The notes under the pieces are model-generated. The model was given only the letters and a program-made list of their open reading frames with translations, searched no databases and was not told where the DNA came from. Shown here in pieces: positions 50,731 to 58,818 of a stretch of DNA of 60,367 nucleotides. Positions within the stretch are counted from its first letter, which is position 1. Every line of letters begins with the position of its first letter. Source of the DNA: Beijerinckiaceae bacterium. GTDB lineage: Bacteria; Pseudomonadota; Alphaproteobacteria; Rhizobiales; Beijerinckiaceae. Both the position numbers and the translations under genes were made by a program. The stretch spans positions 1-60,367 of the forward strand of contig CANBNG010000023.1 in NCBI GenBank assembly GCA_947370975.1. Direction: 5' to 3'.

Positions 50731-52332
50731 ATGGCCAGCCAGCAGCACATGAACGAGACCCCCGAAGCCGATGCGCGCGACCGCGTCATCATTTTCGACA
50801 CGACCTTGCGCGATGGCGAGCAATCGCCGGGCGCGTCGATGACGCTGGATGAAAAGCTCGAAGTTGCGGCCCTGCTCGATGAAATGGGCGTCGATGTGAT
50901 CGAGGCCGGTTTTCCGATTGCCTCCGAAGGCGATTTTGAAAGCGTCTCGGCCATTGCCAAACTGGTGAAGAACGCCTCGGTCTGCGGCCTCGCCCGCGCC
51001 TCCTTCAAGGATATCGATCGCGCGGCCGAAGCCCTGAAGGGCGCGGTGCGCCCGCGCATTCACACCTTCGTTTCCACATCGCCCCTGCATATGAAATATA
51101 AATTGCAGAAGGAGCCCGAGGAGGTTCTGGCCATGGTCACCGCGCAGGTTCTGCGCGCGCGCAACCATGTCGAGGATGTCGAATGGTCGGCGGAAGACGG
51201 CACGCGCACGGAGATGGATTTCCTGTGCCGTTGCGTGGAAGCCGCTATCCGGGCCGGTGCGACGACGATCAATATTCCCGACACTGTGGGCTACACGGTG
51301 CCTGACGAATACGAGCATATTTTCCGCACCGTGCGCGAGCGTGTGCCCAATGCCGACAAGGCGATCTTCTCGGTTCACTGCCACAATGATCTGGGCCTGG
51401 CCGTCGCCAATACGCTGGCTGGCGTGCGCGGCGGTGCGCGGCAGATCGAATGCACGATCAACGGCATTGGCGAGCGCGCGGGCAATGCGGCGCTGGAAGA
51501 AGTGGTGATGGCGCTGCGCACCCGCGCCGACGTGCTGCCCTATTCCAACCGCATCGAAACGCCCATGCTGATGCGCGCCTCCAAGCTCGTCTCGGCGGTC
51601 ACATCCTTCCCCGTGCAATATAACAAGGCGATTGTCGGGCGTAACGCCTTCGCGCACGAGAGCGGCATCCATCAGGATGGCATGCTGAAGAATGCGCAGA
51701 CCTATGAAATCATGACGCCTGAAAGCGTCGGCGTGTCGAAGACCTCGCTCGTCATGGGCAAGCATTCGGGCCGCCACGCCTTCAAGGAAAAGCTGCGCGA
51801 ACTTGGCTACACGCTGGGCGACAATGCGCTGGAAGACGCGTTCAAGCGCTTCAAGGATCTCGCCGACCGTAAGAAGATTGTCTACGACGAAGACCTCGAA
51901 GCCCTGGTCGATGACGAGATCGGCCATGCGGGCGAGCGAATCAAGGTTGCAGCCCTGTCGGTGATCGCCGGCACGCTGGGGCCCCAATCGGCAACCCTGA
52001 CGCTCGACATCGATGGCAAGCAGTCGACGCATCATTCGACCGGCAACGGCCCGGTCGATGCGATCTTCAATTGCATCCATGCGCTGGTGCCCCACACAGC
52101 CGTGCTGGAGCTCTATCAGGTCCATGCGGTGACGGAGGGCACCGACGCGCAGGCAGAGGTCTCTGTGCGCCTGCATGAGGACGGGCGCTCCGTCACAGCC
52201 AAGGGCGCGGACCCTGACACGCTGGTTGCCTCCGCCCGCGCCTATATCGCGGCGCTCGACAAGCTGATGGTCAAGCGCCTGCGCTCGCGGCCCGAGGAGA
52301 TTGAGCCCGGCGTGCGCAGCGTGACGCCCTGA
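50731..52332 (+). CDS. leuA: 2-isopropylmalate synthase LeuA
   Basis: 533-residue enzyme, first committed step of leucine synthesis (acetyl-CoA plus 2-oxoisovalerate). The TIM-barrel metal site starts with DTTLRDGEQSPG (23-34) and includes the HxH in SVHCHNDLGLA. NGIGERAGNAALEEVVMAL and AFAHESGIHQDGMLK are standard. The C-terminal LeuA dimer/allosteric domain (from about residue 400) carries leucine feedback control. MASQQHMNETPEADARD is the chosen N-terminus. leuBCD are not nearby; a tRNA-Lys follows. Confidence 0.95.
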   Translation: MASQQHMNETPEADARDRVIIFDTTLRDGEQSPGASMTLDEKLEVAALLDEMGVDVIEAGFPIASEGDFESVSAIAKLVKNASVCGLARASFKDIDRAAEALKGAVRPRIHTFVSTSPLHMKYKLQKEPEEVLAMVTAQVLRARNHVEDVEWSAEDGTRTEMDFLCRCVEAAIRAGATTINIPDTVGYTVPDEYEHIFRTVRERVPNADKAIFSVHCHNDLGLAVANTLAGVRGGARQIECTINGIGERAGNAALEEVVMALRTRADVLPYSNRIETPMLMRASKLVSAVTSFPVQYNKAIVGRNAFAHESGIHQDGMLKNAQTYEIMTPESVGVSKTSLVMGKHSGRHAFKEKLRELGYTLGDNALEDAFKRFKDLADRKKIVYDEDLEALVDDEIGHAGERIKVAALSVIAGTLGPQSATLTLDIDGKQSTHHSTGNGPVDAIFNCIHALVPHTAVLELYQVHAVTEGTDAQAEVSVRLHEDGRSVTAKGADPDTLVASARAYIAALDKLMVKRLRSRPEEIEPGVRSVTP

Positions 52333-52460
52333 TTTTTCAGGCGATCCGGAGGAAAGGTGCGAAAAGATCGCTCTTTTCTCCGGTTCGGTATGGACAGGGG
52401 GGGTAGGCTTTGCTACTACCCCGCTCGCACCGGGACAACGACCCCGCGGCAAACTTCGAT

Positions 52461-52536
<76 letters not shown>

Positions 52537-52566
52537 TCGAAGAACTTTCTTAGTAGAGACTTACGT

Positions 52567-52597
52567 AAACGGCCCGGTTCTTACCGGGCCGTTTCGC
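52567..52597 (+). terminator. Terminator after tRNA-Lys
   Basis: A 12-base-pair stem, AAACGGCCCGGT with ACCGGGCCGTTT, and a TCTT loop lie 30 bases past the tRNA. The T residues at the end of the stem act as the tail. Confidence 0.85.
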
Positions 52598-52666
52598 GTT
52601 GGCGACCAAATAATTTCGCATTCGCTTAAAAGAAGCGTGTGCCTGGGCCCAAACTGCGTGACGCGC

Positions 52667-52983
52667 TCAAGACCCACTGCGTGGCGCTGCAATGTCCTCG
52701 GATATAGCCTGAAGCAAGCGCGCCAGATCCGCCTCACCCAGACTTGCTCCCTCCTTTATGAAGAAAAGATACCCCGAACCCTATGCTGGACCCGCATCCG
52801 GCGGTCAAAGTCAATGAGCACATCCAAGCTGGGCAGCCCGCTAGCATTCCTCAGATGGGCTGAGCTTCCCTGACAGTCAAACCAAGTTTGTTCCAGACGG
52901 CCTCCCCGCCTTGTCTGAACGCCCGAAACCATAACGCCAAATCTTGGCTTTCGTCGTTCGCTATAAGCTCAGAAAGGGCGTAT
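52667..52983 (-). pseudogene. Possible frameshifted gene remnant beside tRNA-Lys
   Basis: Reading the minus strand, three protein-like pieces follow one another in different frames. The first contains ANDESQDLALWFRAFRQGG and ends WNKLGLTVREAQPI-stop. The second reads NASGLPSLDVLIDFDRRM and ends in FSS-stop. The third reads GASLGEADLARLLQAISEDI and ends PRSGS-stop at 52667. None is long enough to be a gene alone, but together they look like one small protein broken by frameshifts. I recognise no family. Confidence 0.3.
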
Positions 52984-53194
52984 TAGGCTCATCTTGCGCT
53001 TTAGCGACTTAATTTAGGTATTTATATCATTAATTGGGTTTCATTTGTGCGCCTAGTCTTTGCGAAGGGCGCGACTTTATTCCAAATGCCGCTAGACGGA
53101 CATCTAACGTAGGCGCTAGCTTAAGAGTTGCGCGTAAATCTGCTAATTGCGCGGGTTTTAAAAAAAACTACACGTAATTTCAGGATGGACGCCG
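52984..53194. other. AT-rich gene-free stretch before the GSCFA gene
   Basis: The base composition changes sharply to AT-rich here. The stretch should carry the promoter of the GSCFA gene; several TATAAT-like hexamers occur (TATATC, TTAATT), but no pair is convincing. An AGGATGGACG ribosome binding region precedes the ATG. Confidence 0.4.
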
Positions 53195-54958
53195 ATGTTG
53201 AATCCTTATCAAGACCTAGAAGAAGAAAAATTTTGGAAGACTGGTGTTTCTGCCCTTGGAGTTGGGGATTGCTTTGGAAACATTTGGAAACCAAAATACA
53301 GCATATCGAAAAAAACCAAAATTATCACAGCAGGATCGTGTTTCGCCCAGAATATAAGCCGCTGGTTAACAGCCAACGGATATTCTTGGTTAGAAACAGA
53401 AACCGCTCCTGAAGATAATTCGTCCGAAGTAAATAAAGCGGAAGGGTATGGAGTATTCTCATTTCGCACGGGTAATATCTACACACCAGCTTTATTAAGA
53501 CAGTGGCTGGCGCAGTCGATAGATGAAATTGACATTATTGATGAGGTTTTTTATCAAGATGGAAAATACGTCGACCCGTTTCGTCCTCAGATCCCTCTTG
53601 GTGGCTACGAGACTATTCGTGAACTGGAAAACGATCGGTTAAAAACTCTTTTAGCGATAAAAGAAGCGGTAAGCCAAGCGGACGTATTTATTTTTACCCT
53701 TGGGCTAACGGAAGCTTGGGTTAACAAGGAAGGTTTTATATATCCCGCTTGCCCAGGCACGATAGCCGGTCAATTTGACCGAAATGAGCATATGTTTGTA
53801 AATTTTGATTATAATAAAATCATGGAAGACATGGTGTGGGTAATCGCCGCGCTAAGAGTGATAAATCCTAATATAAATTTCCTTCTAACTGTTTCTCCCG
53901 TTCCATTAACGGCAACGGCTAGTGACGACCACGTATTGGTCGCTACTAACTATTCTAAGTCTGTTCTTCGCAGTGTCGCAGGAAAATTGAAAGAACAGTT
54001 CTCATTCGTTGATTATTTTCCATCTTACGAACTTATCAGTTCGGTAGCAACGCGAGATAACTTTTTCGAAAAAAATCTCCGATCAGTTCAGAAGCGTGGT
54101 GTCGCATACGTAATGCAGCATTTTGCTTCAGCTCTTGGAGTGAAAGGCGATGATATTTATGACGAAACAAATAAATTATCAGATACCGGCGACGAAATCT
54201 GTGAAGAAGTATTATTGGAAACATGGAATAAAAACAAAAAGTATGAAGAAGAAACGAAATTGTGCTTGGTTGGTGATAGCCACATGGGATGGCTTTCCAA
54301 GGCCTTGACAGAATTTAAAATCGCGCACTCCGGCGGGCAAATAATGAATGGTAGTGCTTGGGTTAAAAAGTTGGTCCATTTAGATACTGATGAAATATTG
54401 GTTCCTTTAGAAGATCGTTTGTCTAGAGATCGGTGGGCTCAGACCTTGCCATTTTTTCAAAATAACACCAGCGGTAAGGTAATTATTTCTAATCTTGGCA
54501 TGCAGACTCACATGAGTGTTCACAGACTACTGTCTTACCTGATGGCGCAAAAAATAGAAAAAATGACAGATGAAATTTTTATTAATTATTATCTAGTTGT
54601 CAATGAATTAAATATTTCGATATTAAAGAAATTCATTTCTATGGGTTATGAAGTGCTTGTGATTAGCGATCCGCCAACGAGGCAAGTGAACCAATCGGTT
54701 CAAAATATGATCCAGCTTTGGAATTACTATGATAAAAAATCATTAGAAATTCTAAGCGGGATCGGCTGTAAAACTTTAAATGCAACCGAATATTTTGGGG
54801 CAAGCAATTTTAAGGAAGAATATTATTCGAGTCATGTGGAAGCGAATGGGGATAAGGACTGGTTTCACGGCAGTTATGCCTACTATCGTGAATTAGCAAG
54901 TCTCCTTTTAAGTGATGTTCTAGATAGGGATGTCTGTGTAAATTTGGCGCGCGAGTAA
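53195..54958 (+). CDS. GSCFA-domain protein with second SGNH-like domain
   Basis: 587-residue protein. The N-terminal half has the GSCFA signature ITAGSCFAQN (GSCFA at 47-51) with FTLGLTEAWVN and FLLTVSPVPL, matching the GSCFA family linked to surface polysaccharide or lipid modification. The C-terminal half begins with LVGDSHMGW (about 357-365), and ends with DWFH (about 555-558), the first and last blocks of an SGNH hydrolase. So it may carry two esterase-like domains. The gene is far more AT-rich than its surroundings. No signal peptide is seen. It stands alone beside tRNA-Lys. Confidence 0.75.
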   Translation: MLNPYQDLEEEKFWKTGVSALGVGDCFGNIWKPKYSISKKTKIITAGSCFAQNISRWLTANGYSWLETETAPEDNSSEVNKAEGYGVFSFRTGNIYTPALLRQWLAQSIDEIDIIDEVFYQDGKYVDPFRPQIPLGGYETIRELENDRLKTLLAIKEAVSQADVFIFTLGLTEAWVNKEGFIYPACPGTIAGQFDRNEHMFVNFDYNKIMEDMVWVIAALRVINPNINFLLTVSPVPLTATASDDHVLVATNYSKSVLRSVAGKLKEQFSFVDYFPSYELISSVATRDNFFEKNLRSVQKRGVAYVMQHFASALGVKGDDIYDETNKLSDTGDEICEEVLLETWNKNKKYEEETKLCLVGDSHMGWLSKALTEFKIAHSGGQIMNGSAWVKKLVHLDTDEILVPLEDRLSRDRWAQTLPFFQNNTSGKVIISNLGMQTHMSVHRLLSYLMAQKIEKMTDEIFINYYLVVNELNISILKKFISMGYEVLVISDPPTRQVNQSVQNMIQLWNYYDKKSLEILSGIGCKTLNATEYFGASNFKEEYYSSHVEANGDKDWFHGSYAYYRELASLLLSDVLDRDVCVNLARE

Positions 54959-55375
54959 TTAGGGCTGTTCGTTAGAGCTTTTGCGGGCCGTATTGTCGCG
55001 TCGTTGCATAGCTCGCTGTGGCTGCCTCCGTTGTCCACAGCCCTTACGCAGCTTGGCGCCGCTGGTGGCGATCGGATAGCCATACCGATCCTGTCCGCGG
55101 CGCATCAGCCATACATCGATGCCATAAAGTGTCGGCGTGTCTTCGACGGTCTCCGCGCCTTTACCTCACGCGCGCAGGCCTTGGCCGCGCCTCTGCTCTT
55201 GCCAGGCAGTCCCCCGTCGCTATGAGGCAGTGTTATATTACCGTAACGCTGTATAGCCAAGGAAGTTGTCCTACAGATCTGAACAAGATAGGATCAGACA
55301 ATAGAATAACATATCTTGTTACATATGTTACGCTGGCATTCGATCATATAAACGTCTCGAACAGGTAGATTAAAA
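54959..55375. other. Intergenic region with gene debris and a control-site dyad
   Basis: The first 250 bases return to high GC. They hold a short minus-strand stretch reading DTPTLYGIDVWLMRRGQDRY then GYPIATSGAKLRKG, without a start or family match, perhaps a gene fragment. From about 55,250 the sequence is AT-rich and looks like a promoter region for the FkbM gene. Confidence 0.35.
55307..55330. promoter_or_regulatory. Operator-like dyad upstream of the FkbM-type gene
   Basis: TAACATAT, eight bases, ATATGTTA: perfect eight-base arms, 46 bases before the ATG. The right half also contains the direct repeat TGTTAC-ATA-TGTTAC. This is the form of a binding site for a dimeric regulator; which one is unknown. 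Confidence 0.45.
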
Positions 55376-56164
55376 ATGGGGCTGAGATCCGTCGCGCGCC
55401 AATTCCTCCTGCAATGGGGGATTCGCAATGTGCGGACCACCGCCCTGACCGATGTCAGAGATTTGCTTCAGAAATTGAAGCCTGTTTCGTCTGATGTCCC
55501 CCTGATGCGCGTGGGAGCGTCTGGCGATGGCGGGTATTTGATCCCCGATGATCTGGAGAACGTGGTCGCTTGTTTTTCGCCAGGGGTGGCGGAGACGGCG
55601 AGTTTTGAACTTGATATTGCGAACCGGGGGATCCCCTGTTTTCTCGCAGATTATTCTGTCGACCGTTCTCCCGTGCAGCATAACTTATTTGATTTTCAGA
55701 AGAGATATCTCGGGGCGATCAACAACGAGCGTTACATGACCTTGGACACTTGGGTCGAAAGCTCGGGCTGTCCTGACGGTGACTTGATTTTGCAGATGGA
55801 TATCGAGAGATGGGAATATGATGTAATCCTCAGTTCCAGACCTGAATTGCTGAGGCGGTTCAGAACGATCGTCATCGAGTTCCATTCTTTCGATATGGTC
55901 TTTGACAATGCAGGCTATCGCTTGGTGCGGCTGACGCTGGAAAAACTGCTCGCCGATTTCAAGATCGTTCACATTCATCCAAACAACTGCCGCCGCTTGT
56001 CGAAAATGCGCGGAATCGAAATTCCTCCGACGGTTGAATTCACCTTTCATCGAAATGATCGTGTTGCAAATCCGAAGCCCGTCACCGTTCTTCCGCACGC
56101 GCTGGATTCGAGAAATATACAAGGCCGCCGAGACGTGGTCTTACCAAAGGAATGGTACGCATAG
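55376..56164 (+). CDS. FkbM-type methyltransferase-like protein
   Basis: 262-residue protein resembling FkbM/Methyltransf_21 enzymes. The N-terminal RVGASGDGGYLIPDDL replaces the usual SAM-site glycine loop region. GVAETASFELDIANRGIPCFLADYS and DLILQMDIERWEYDVI with the acidic strand follow, then VIEFHSF. Such enzymes O-methylate sugars or other small groups, often in glycan clusters. It follows the GSCFA gene in the same accessory segment, which hints at surface glycan modification, but no glycosyltransferase is present here. Confidence 0.7.
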   Translation: MGLRSVARQFLLQWGIRNVRTTALTDVRDLLQKLKPVSSDVPLMRVGASGDGGYLIPDDLENVVACFSPGVAETASFELDIANRGIPCFLADYSVDRSPVQHNLFDFQKRYLGAINNERYMTLDTWVESSGCPDGDLILQMDIERWEYDVILSSRPELLRRFRTIVIEFHSFDMVFDNAGYRLVRLTLEKLLADFKIVHIHPNNCRRLSKMRGIEIPPTVEFTFHRNDRVANPKPVTVLPHALDSRNIQGRRDVVLPKEWYA

Positions 56165-56217
56165 ATTGATGATCTAGCTCGGGACCGTAAAAATAAAATG
56201 GGAATGGGGAAACTGAA

Positions 56218-56646
56218 ATGTATTTGAAATCGATGATCGCAGCTTTGAGCTTTTGTTTGTTGTCGAGCGCGGCGGCTCAGGCGCAGGAGGCTGGGCCAAT
56301 TGTCGTGAAGACGATCGTCAAAACGGTCAAGAACGATGCCGGCCAGCCCATCGCCTTTCCGCGCGGGCATCTGGAGCTCACGGTTTCATCCTATGATATT
56401 CCGGTTGGCGCGCGCCTGCCCGTGCATAAGCACAAGGGCCAGCGTTATGCTTATGTGTTGCAGGGTGACTTGCGGGTGGAGCAGGTCGGCGGCGCGTCGC
56501 GCATCTATCGTGCCGGTGAGTTTGTGGCCGAAAGCGTCAATCGCTGGCATTTCGGCGAGACCGTCGGCACGACGCCGGTCAAGCTTGTCGTGATCGACCA
56601 ATTGCCGCGCGGCGCCAAATCGACGCTCTTGCGCGACCAGCATTAG
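56218..56646 (+). CDS. Secreted cupin-domain protein
   Basis: 142-residue protein. The signal peptide (MYLKSMIAALSFCLLSSAAAQA) is followed by a single cupin barrel: IPVGARLPVHKHKGQRYAYVLQGDLRVE (motif 1, with HxH and a Tyr in place of a usual Glu) and VAESVNRWHFGETV (motif 2, His). Two or three metal ligands are plausible. The substrate is unknown. The MOSC gene follows 16 bases later, so the two are probably cotranscribed. Confidence 0.78.
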   Translation: MYLKSMIAALSFCLLSSAAAQAQEAGPIVVKTIVKTVKNDAGQPIAFPRGHLELTVSSYDIPVGARLPVHKHKGQRYAYVLQGDLRVEQVGGASRIYRAGEFVAESVNRWHFGETVGTTPVKLVVIDQLPRGAKSTLLRDQH

Positions 56647-56662
56647 GATCAAGGAGACGCGC

Positions 56663-57205
56663 GTGTCGGCTTTTGTTGCTGCCCTTGCCTGCGCGGCCGA
56701 ACATTGCTTTTCAAAGCGCCCGGCCGACGAGATCACGCTGCTTGCAGGCCTTGGCGTGGAGGGGGACGCGCATGCGGGTGTCACCGTTCAGCACCGCTCG
56801 CATCAGGCGCGCAATCCAGGCGCGCCCAATCTGCGCCAGGTGCATCTCATCGCCGCTGAATGGCTCGAGGAATTGCAGGGCAGGGGCTTTGCGCTCGCGC
56901 CCGGCGTTATTGGTGAGAATGTCACGACGCGGGGTCTCGATTTGCCCAATCTGCCGCGTGGCACGCGCCTGCGGCTGGGCGCCGAGGCAATGGTCGAGCT
57001 CACGGGCCTGCGCAACCCCTGCCGGCAGCTCGATGCCTTCCAGAGCGGCCTGACGAGCGCCATGGTTGCGCGCGACGGCGCTGGGCGCCTGCTGCTCAAG
57101 GCCGGCGTGATGGGCATCGTGTGCGCAGGCGGGCGCGTGCGGCAGCACGACGCAATCACGGTTGAGCTTCCCCCGCAGCCCCATGTCCGGCTGGAGCGGG
57201 TGTGA
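56663..57205 (+). CDS. MOSC-domain protein
   Basis: 180-residue protein with a MOSC domain as in molybdenum cofactor sulfurases and YiiM-type enzymes. GLGVEGDAHAG (49-59), VIGENVTTRGLDLPNLPRG and the conserved Cys in LRNPCRQLDAF are visible. MOSC enzymes bind the molybdenum cofactor through this Cys, often to reduce N-hydroxylated compounds. The start is GTG after AAGGAGACGCGC. It is the second gene of a small plus-strand set. Confidence 0.85.
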   Translation: MSAFVAALACAAEHCFSKRPADEITLLAGLGVEGDAHAGVTVQHRSHQARNPGAPNLRQVHLIAAEWLEELQGRGFALAPGVIGENVTTRGLDLPNLPRGTRLRLGAEAMVELTGLRNPCRQLDAFQSGLTSAMVARDGAGRLLLKAGVMGIVCAGGRVRQHDAITVELPPQPHVRLERV

Positions 57206-57272
57206 GGCGGGTCTGAACCAAAGCTGCGTCTGCCCGGTTTTCGACCTTTCGAGGCGCTATAGGGACCATGTG

Positions 57273-57641
57273 ATGAGCGAAGCGATCATTCACGGCTACC
57301 ACGCCCATATTTATTACGAGCCCGAGACGCGCGCCCAAGCCCTGCGCTTGCGCGCGCAGATGGAGCAGCTCTTTCCGACATGCCTCTATGGCCGCTGGCA
57401 TGACAAGCCGGTCGGGCCTCACCCCAGCGCGATGTTTCAGGTGGCCTTTGCAACGCCGCTCTTCGCCACGCTCGTGCCTTGGCTTATGCTGCACCATGGC
57501 ACGCTCACGATCTTCCTTCATCCCGAAACGGGGGATGATCTCATCGACCATGCTGAACATGCGCTCTGGATCGGTCGGCAGCAGGTCTTGAACCTCGAGC
57601 AATTCAAACGCGCCTCACCCGCGACACCTAAGGATTTGTGA
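57273..57641 (+). CDS. DOPA 4,5-dioxygenase family protein
   Basis: 122-residue single-domain protein of the DODA-like family, extradiol dioxygenases first known from fungi. It begins HGYHAHIYYEPETRAQAL. FPTCLYGRWHDKPVGPHP and LHHGTLTIFLHPETGDDLIDH supply His residues for a metal site. Bacterial members are mostly uncharacterised. The frame is open 111 bases upstream, but that overlaps the MOSC gene. It is followed by a small gene whose start nearly touches its stop. Confidence 0.82.
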   Translation: MSEAIIHGYHAHIYYEPETRAQALRLRAQMEQLFPTCLYGRWHDKPVGPHPSAMFQVAFATPLFATLVPWLMLHHGTLTIFLHPETGDDLIDHAEHALWIGRQQVLNLEQFKRASPATPKDL

Positions 57642-57643
57642 AT

Positions 57644-57871
57644 ATGGCGACCAAGGAACAGATCAGCCCGGAAACAATGGCCCTTTTGCGCATCAATGGG
57701 CTGGTGATGGACGGTCTCATCAAGTCAGGGGCGGTCGAGGCCAAATGGTTTGTCGACAATCTCGACCGTCTCGCCCGCGATGAAGCCCATGGCCTCGCGC
57801 GTGCGATCATTTCGGGCATGGCGGATGCCTACCGCACAGCCCATGGCCTCGCCAATCCGCCAAAGGCCTGA
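57644..57871 (+). CDS. Small conserved-looking protein, unknown function
   Basis: 75 residues, mostly helical: SPETMALLRINGLVMDGLIK, then GAVEAKWFVDNLDRLARDEA and ARAIISGMADAYRTAHGL. AAGGA at 57630-57634 is nine bases before this ATG. A GTG at 57638 overlapping the previous stop is in frame but too close to it. No family is recognised. Its position suggests cotranscription with the DOPA-dioxygenase-like gene. Confidence 0.6.
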   Translation: MATKEQISPETMALLRINGLVMDGLIKSGAVEAKWFVDNLDRLARDEAHGLARAIISGMADAYRTAHGLANPPKA

Positions 57872-57948
57872 GACCGCGCGAATGGCGTGAAACGAAAATC
57901 AGGCTGCTCTGTTGCAGGGGTGGACGACCTGCTGCGAGGAGCGGTCAG

Positions 57949-58815
57949 ATGTGGGATCCGCGCGCGTGGAAAGACATAGTCTGGCGCGTCTATGAGAATA
58001 TCGGTGAGGACCGCGTTCTCGCGGTCGCGGCGGGAGTTACTTTCTACGCCTTGCTTGCAATCTTCCCCGCGATCGCGGCACTGGTTTCGGTTTACGGCCT
58101 GTTTGCCGATCCAACCAGCATCCAGAGACATCTGACGAGTTTGAGCGCTTTCGTGCCGGGCGGCGCAATCGAGATTATCAGCGAACAGGTGCAGCGCATC
58201 GCGAGCCAGCGGTCAGGCCTCGGCTTGGCCTTTGGCCTCGGGCTGGTAACCTCGATCTGGAGCGCCAATGCGGGCATGAAGGCGCTGCTGGATGCGCTCA
58301 ATATCGCCTATGGCGAAAAGGAAACGCGCGGCTTCATCAAGCTCAACGCGACATCGCTGGCCTTCACGGCGGGCATGTTGCTCTTCGCGGTCGTGGCGCT
58401 TGTCGCGGCTGTCGGCGTGCCGGTTGTTCTGGTGCGGCTGCCGCTTGGCGCATGGCTTGCGCTCGGCCTGCAATGGCTGCGCTGGCCGCTGATGCTCGTG
58501 CTGCTCGCGCTGGCGCTGGCCGTGCTCTATCGCTTCGGCCCGACGCGCAAGAAGCCGCGCTGGCGCTGGATTTCGATAGGCAGCGCCTTTGCCAGTATCG
58601 CCTGGGTGCTGGTGTCGGCGGGCTTCTCCTATTACGCGGCGAACTTCGGCAGCTACAACCAGACCTATGGCACGCTGGGCGCTGCCATCGGCTTCATGAC
58701 CTGGATCTGGATATCCGTGATCGCCATCATGATCGGTGCGGAGATCAATTCTGAAGTCGAAGCACAAGCCGAAGGCCAATCGCGCGGCGAAAACCCGACC
58801 CGTCGATTGGCCTGA
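57949..58815 (+). CDS. YihY/BrkB-family inner-membrane protein
   Basis: 288-residue protein with about six membrane helices. Family hallmarks are VLAVAAGVTFYALLAIFPAIAAL, SIWSANAGMKALLDALNIAYGEKETRGF, a basic loop RFGPTRKKPRWRWISIGS, FSYYAANFGSYNQTYGTLGA and the final IGAEINSEVE. The molecular role of the family is not settled. GAGGAGCGG precedes the ATG. It converges on the flavin monooxygenase gene with only three bases between the stops. Confidence 0.9.
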   Translation: MWDPRAWKDIVWRVYENIGEDRVLAVAAGVTFYALLAIFPAIAALVSVYGLFADPTSIQRHLTSLSAFVPGGAIEIISEQVQRIASQRSGLGLAFGLGLVTSIWSANAGMKALLDALNIAYGEKETRGFIKLNATSLAFTAGMLLFAVVALVAAVGVPVVLVRLPLGAWLALGLQWLRWPLMLVLLALALAVLYRFGPTRKKPRWRWISIGSAFASIAWVLVSAGFSYYAANFGSYNQTYGTLGAAIGFMTWIWISVIAIMIGAEINSEVEAQAEGQSRGENPTRRLA

Positions 58816-58818
58816 TGC

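Noticed and set aside
52637..52873. 78-residue plus-strand open frame after tRNA-Lys
   Set aside because: No family, no ribosome binding site, and it lies antisense to better-looking minus-strand coding pieces.
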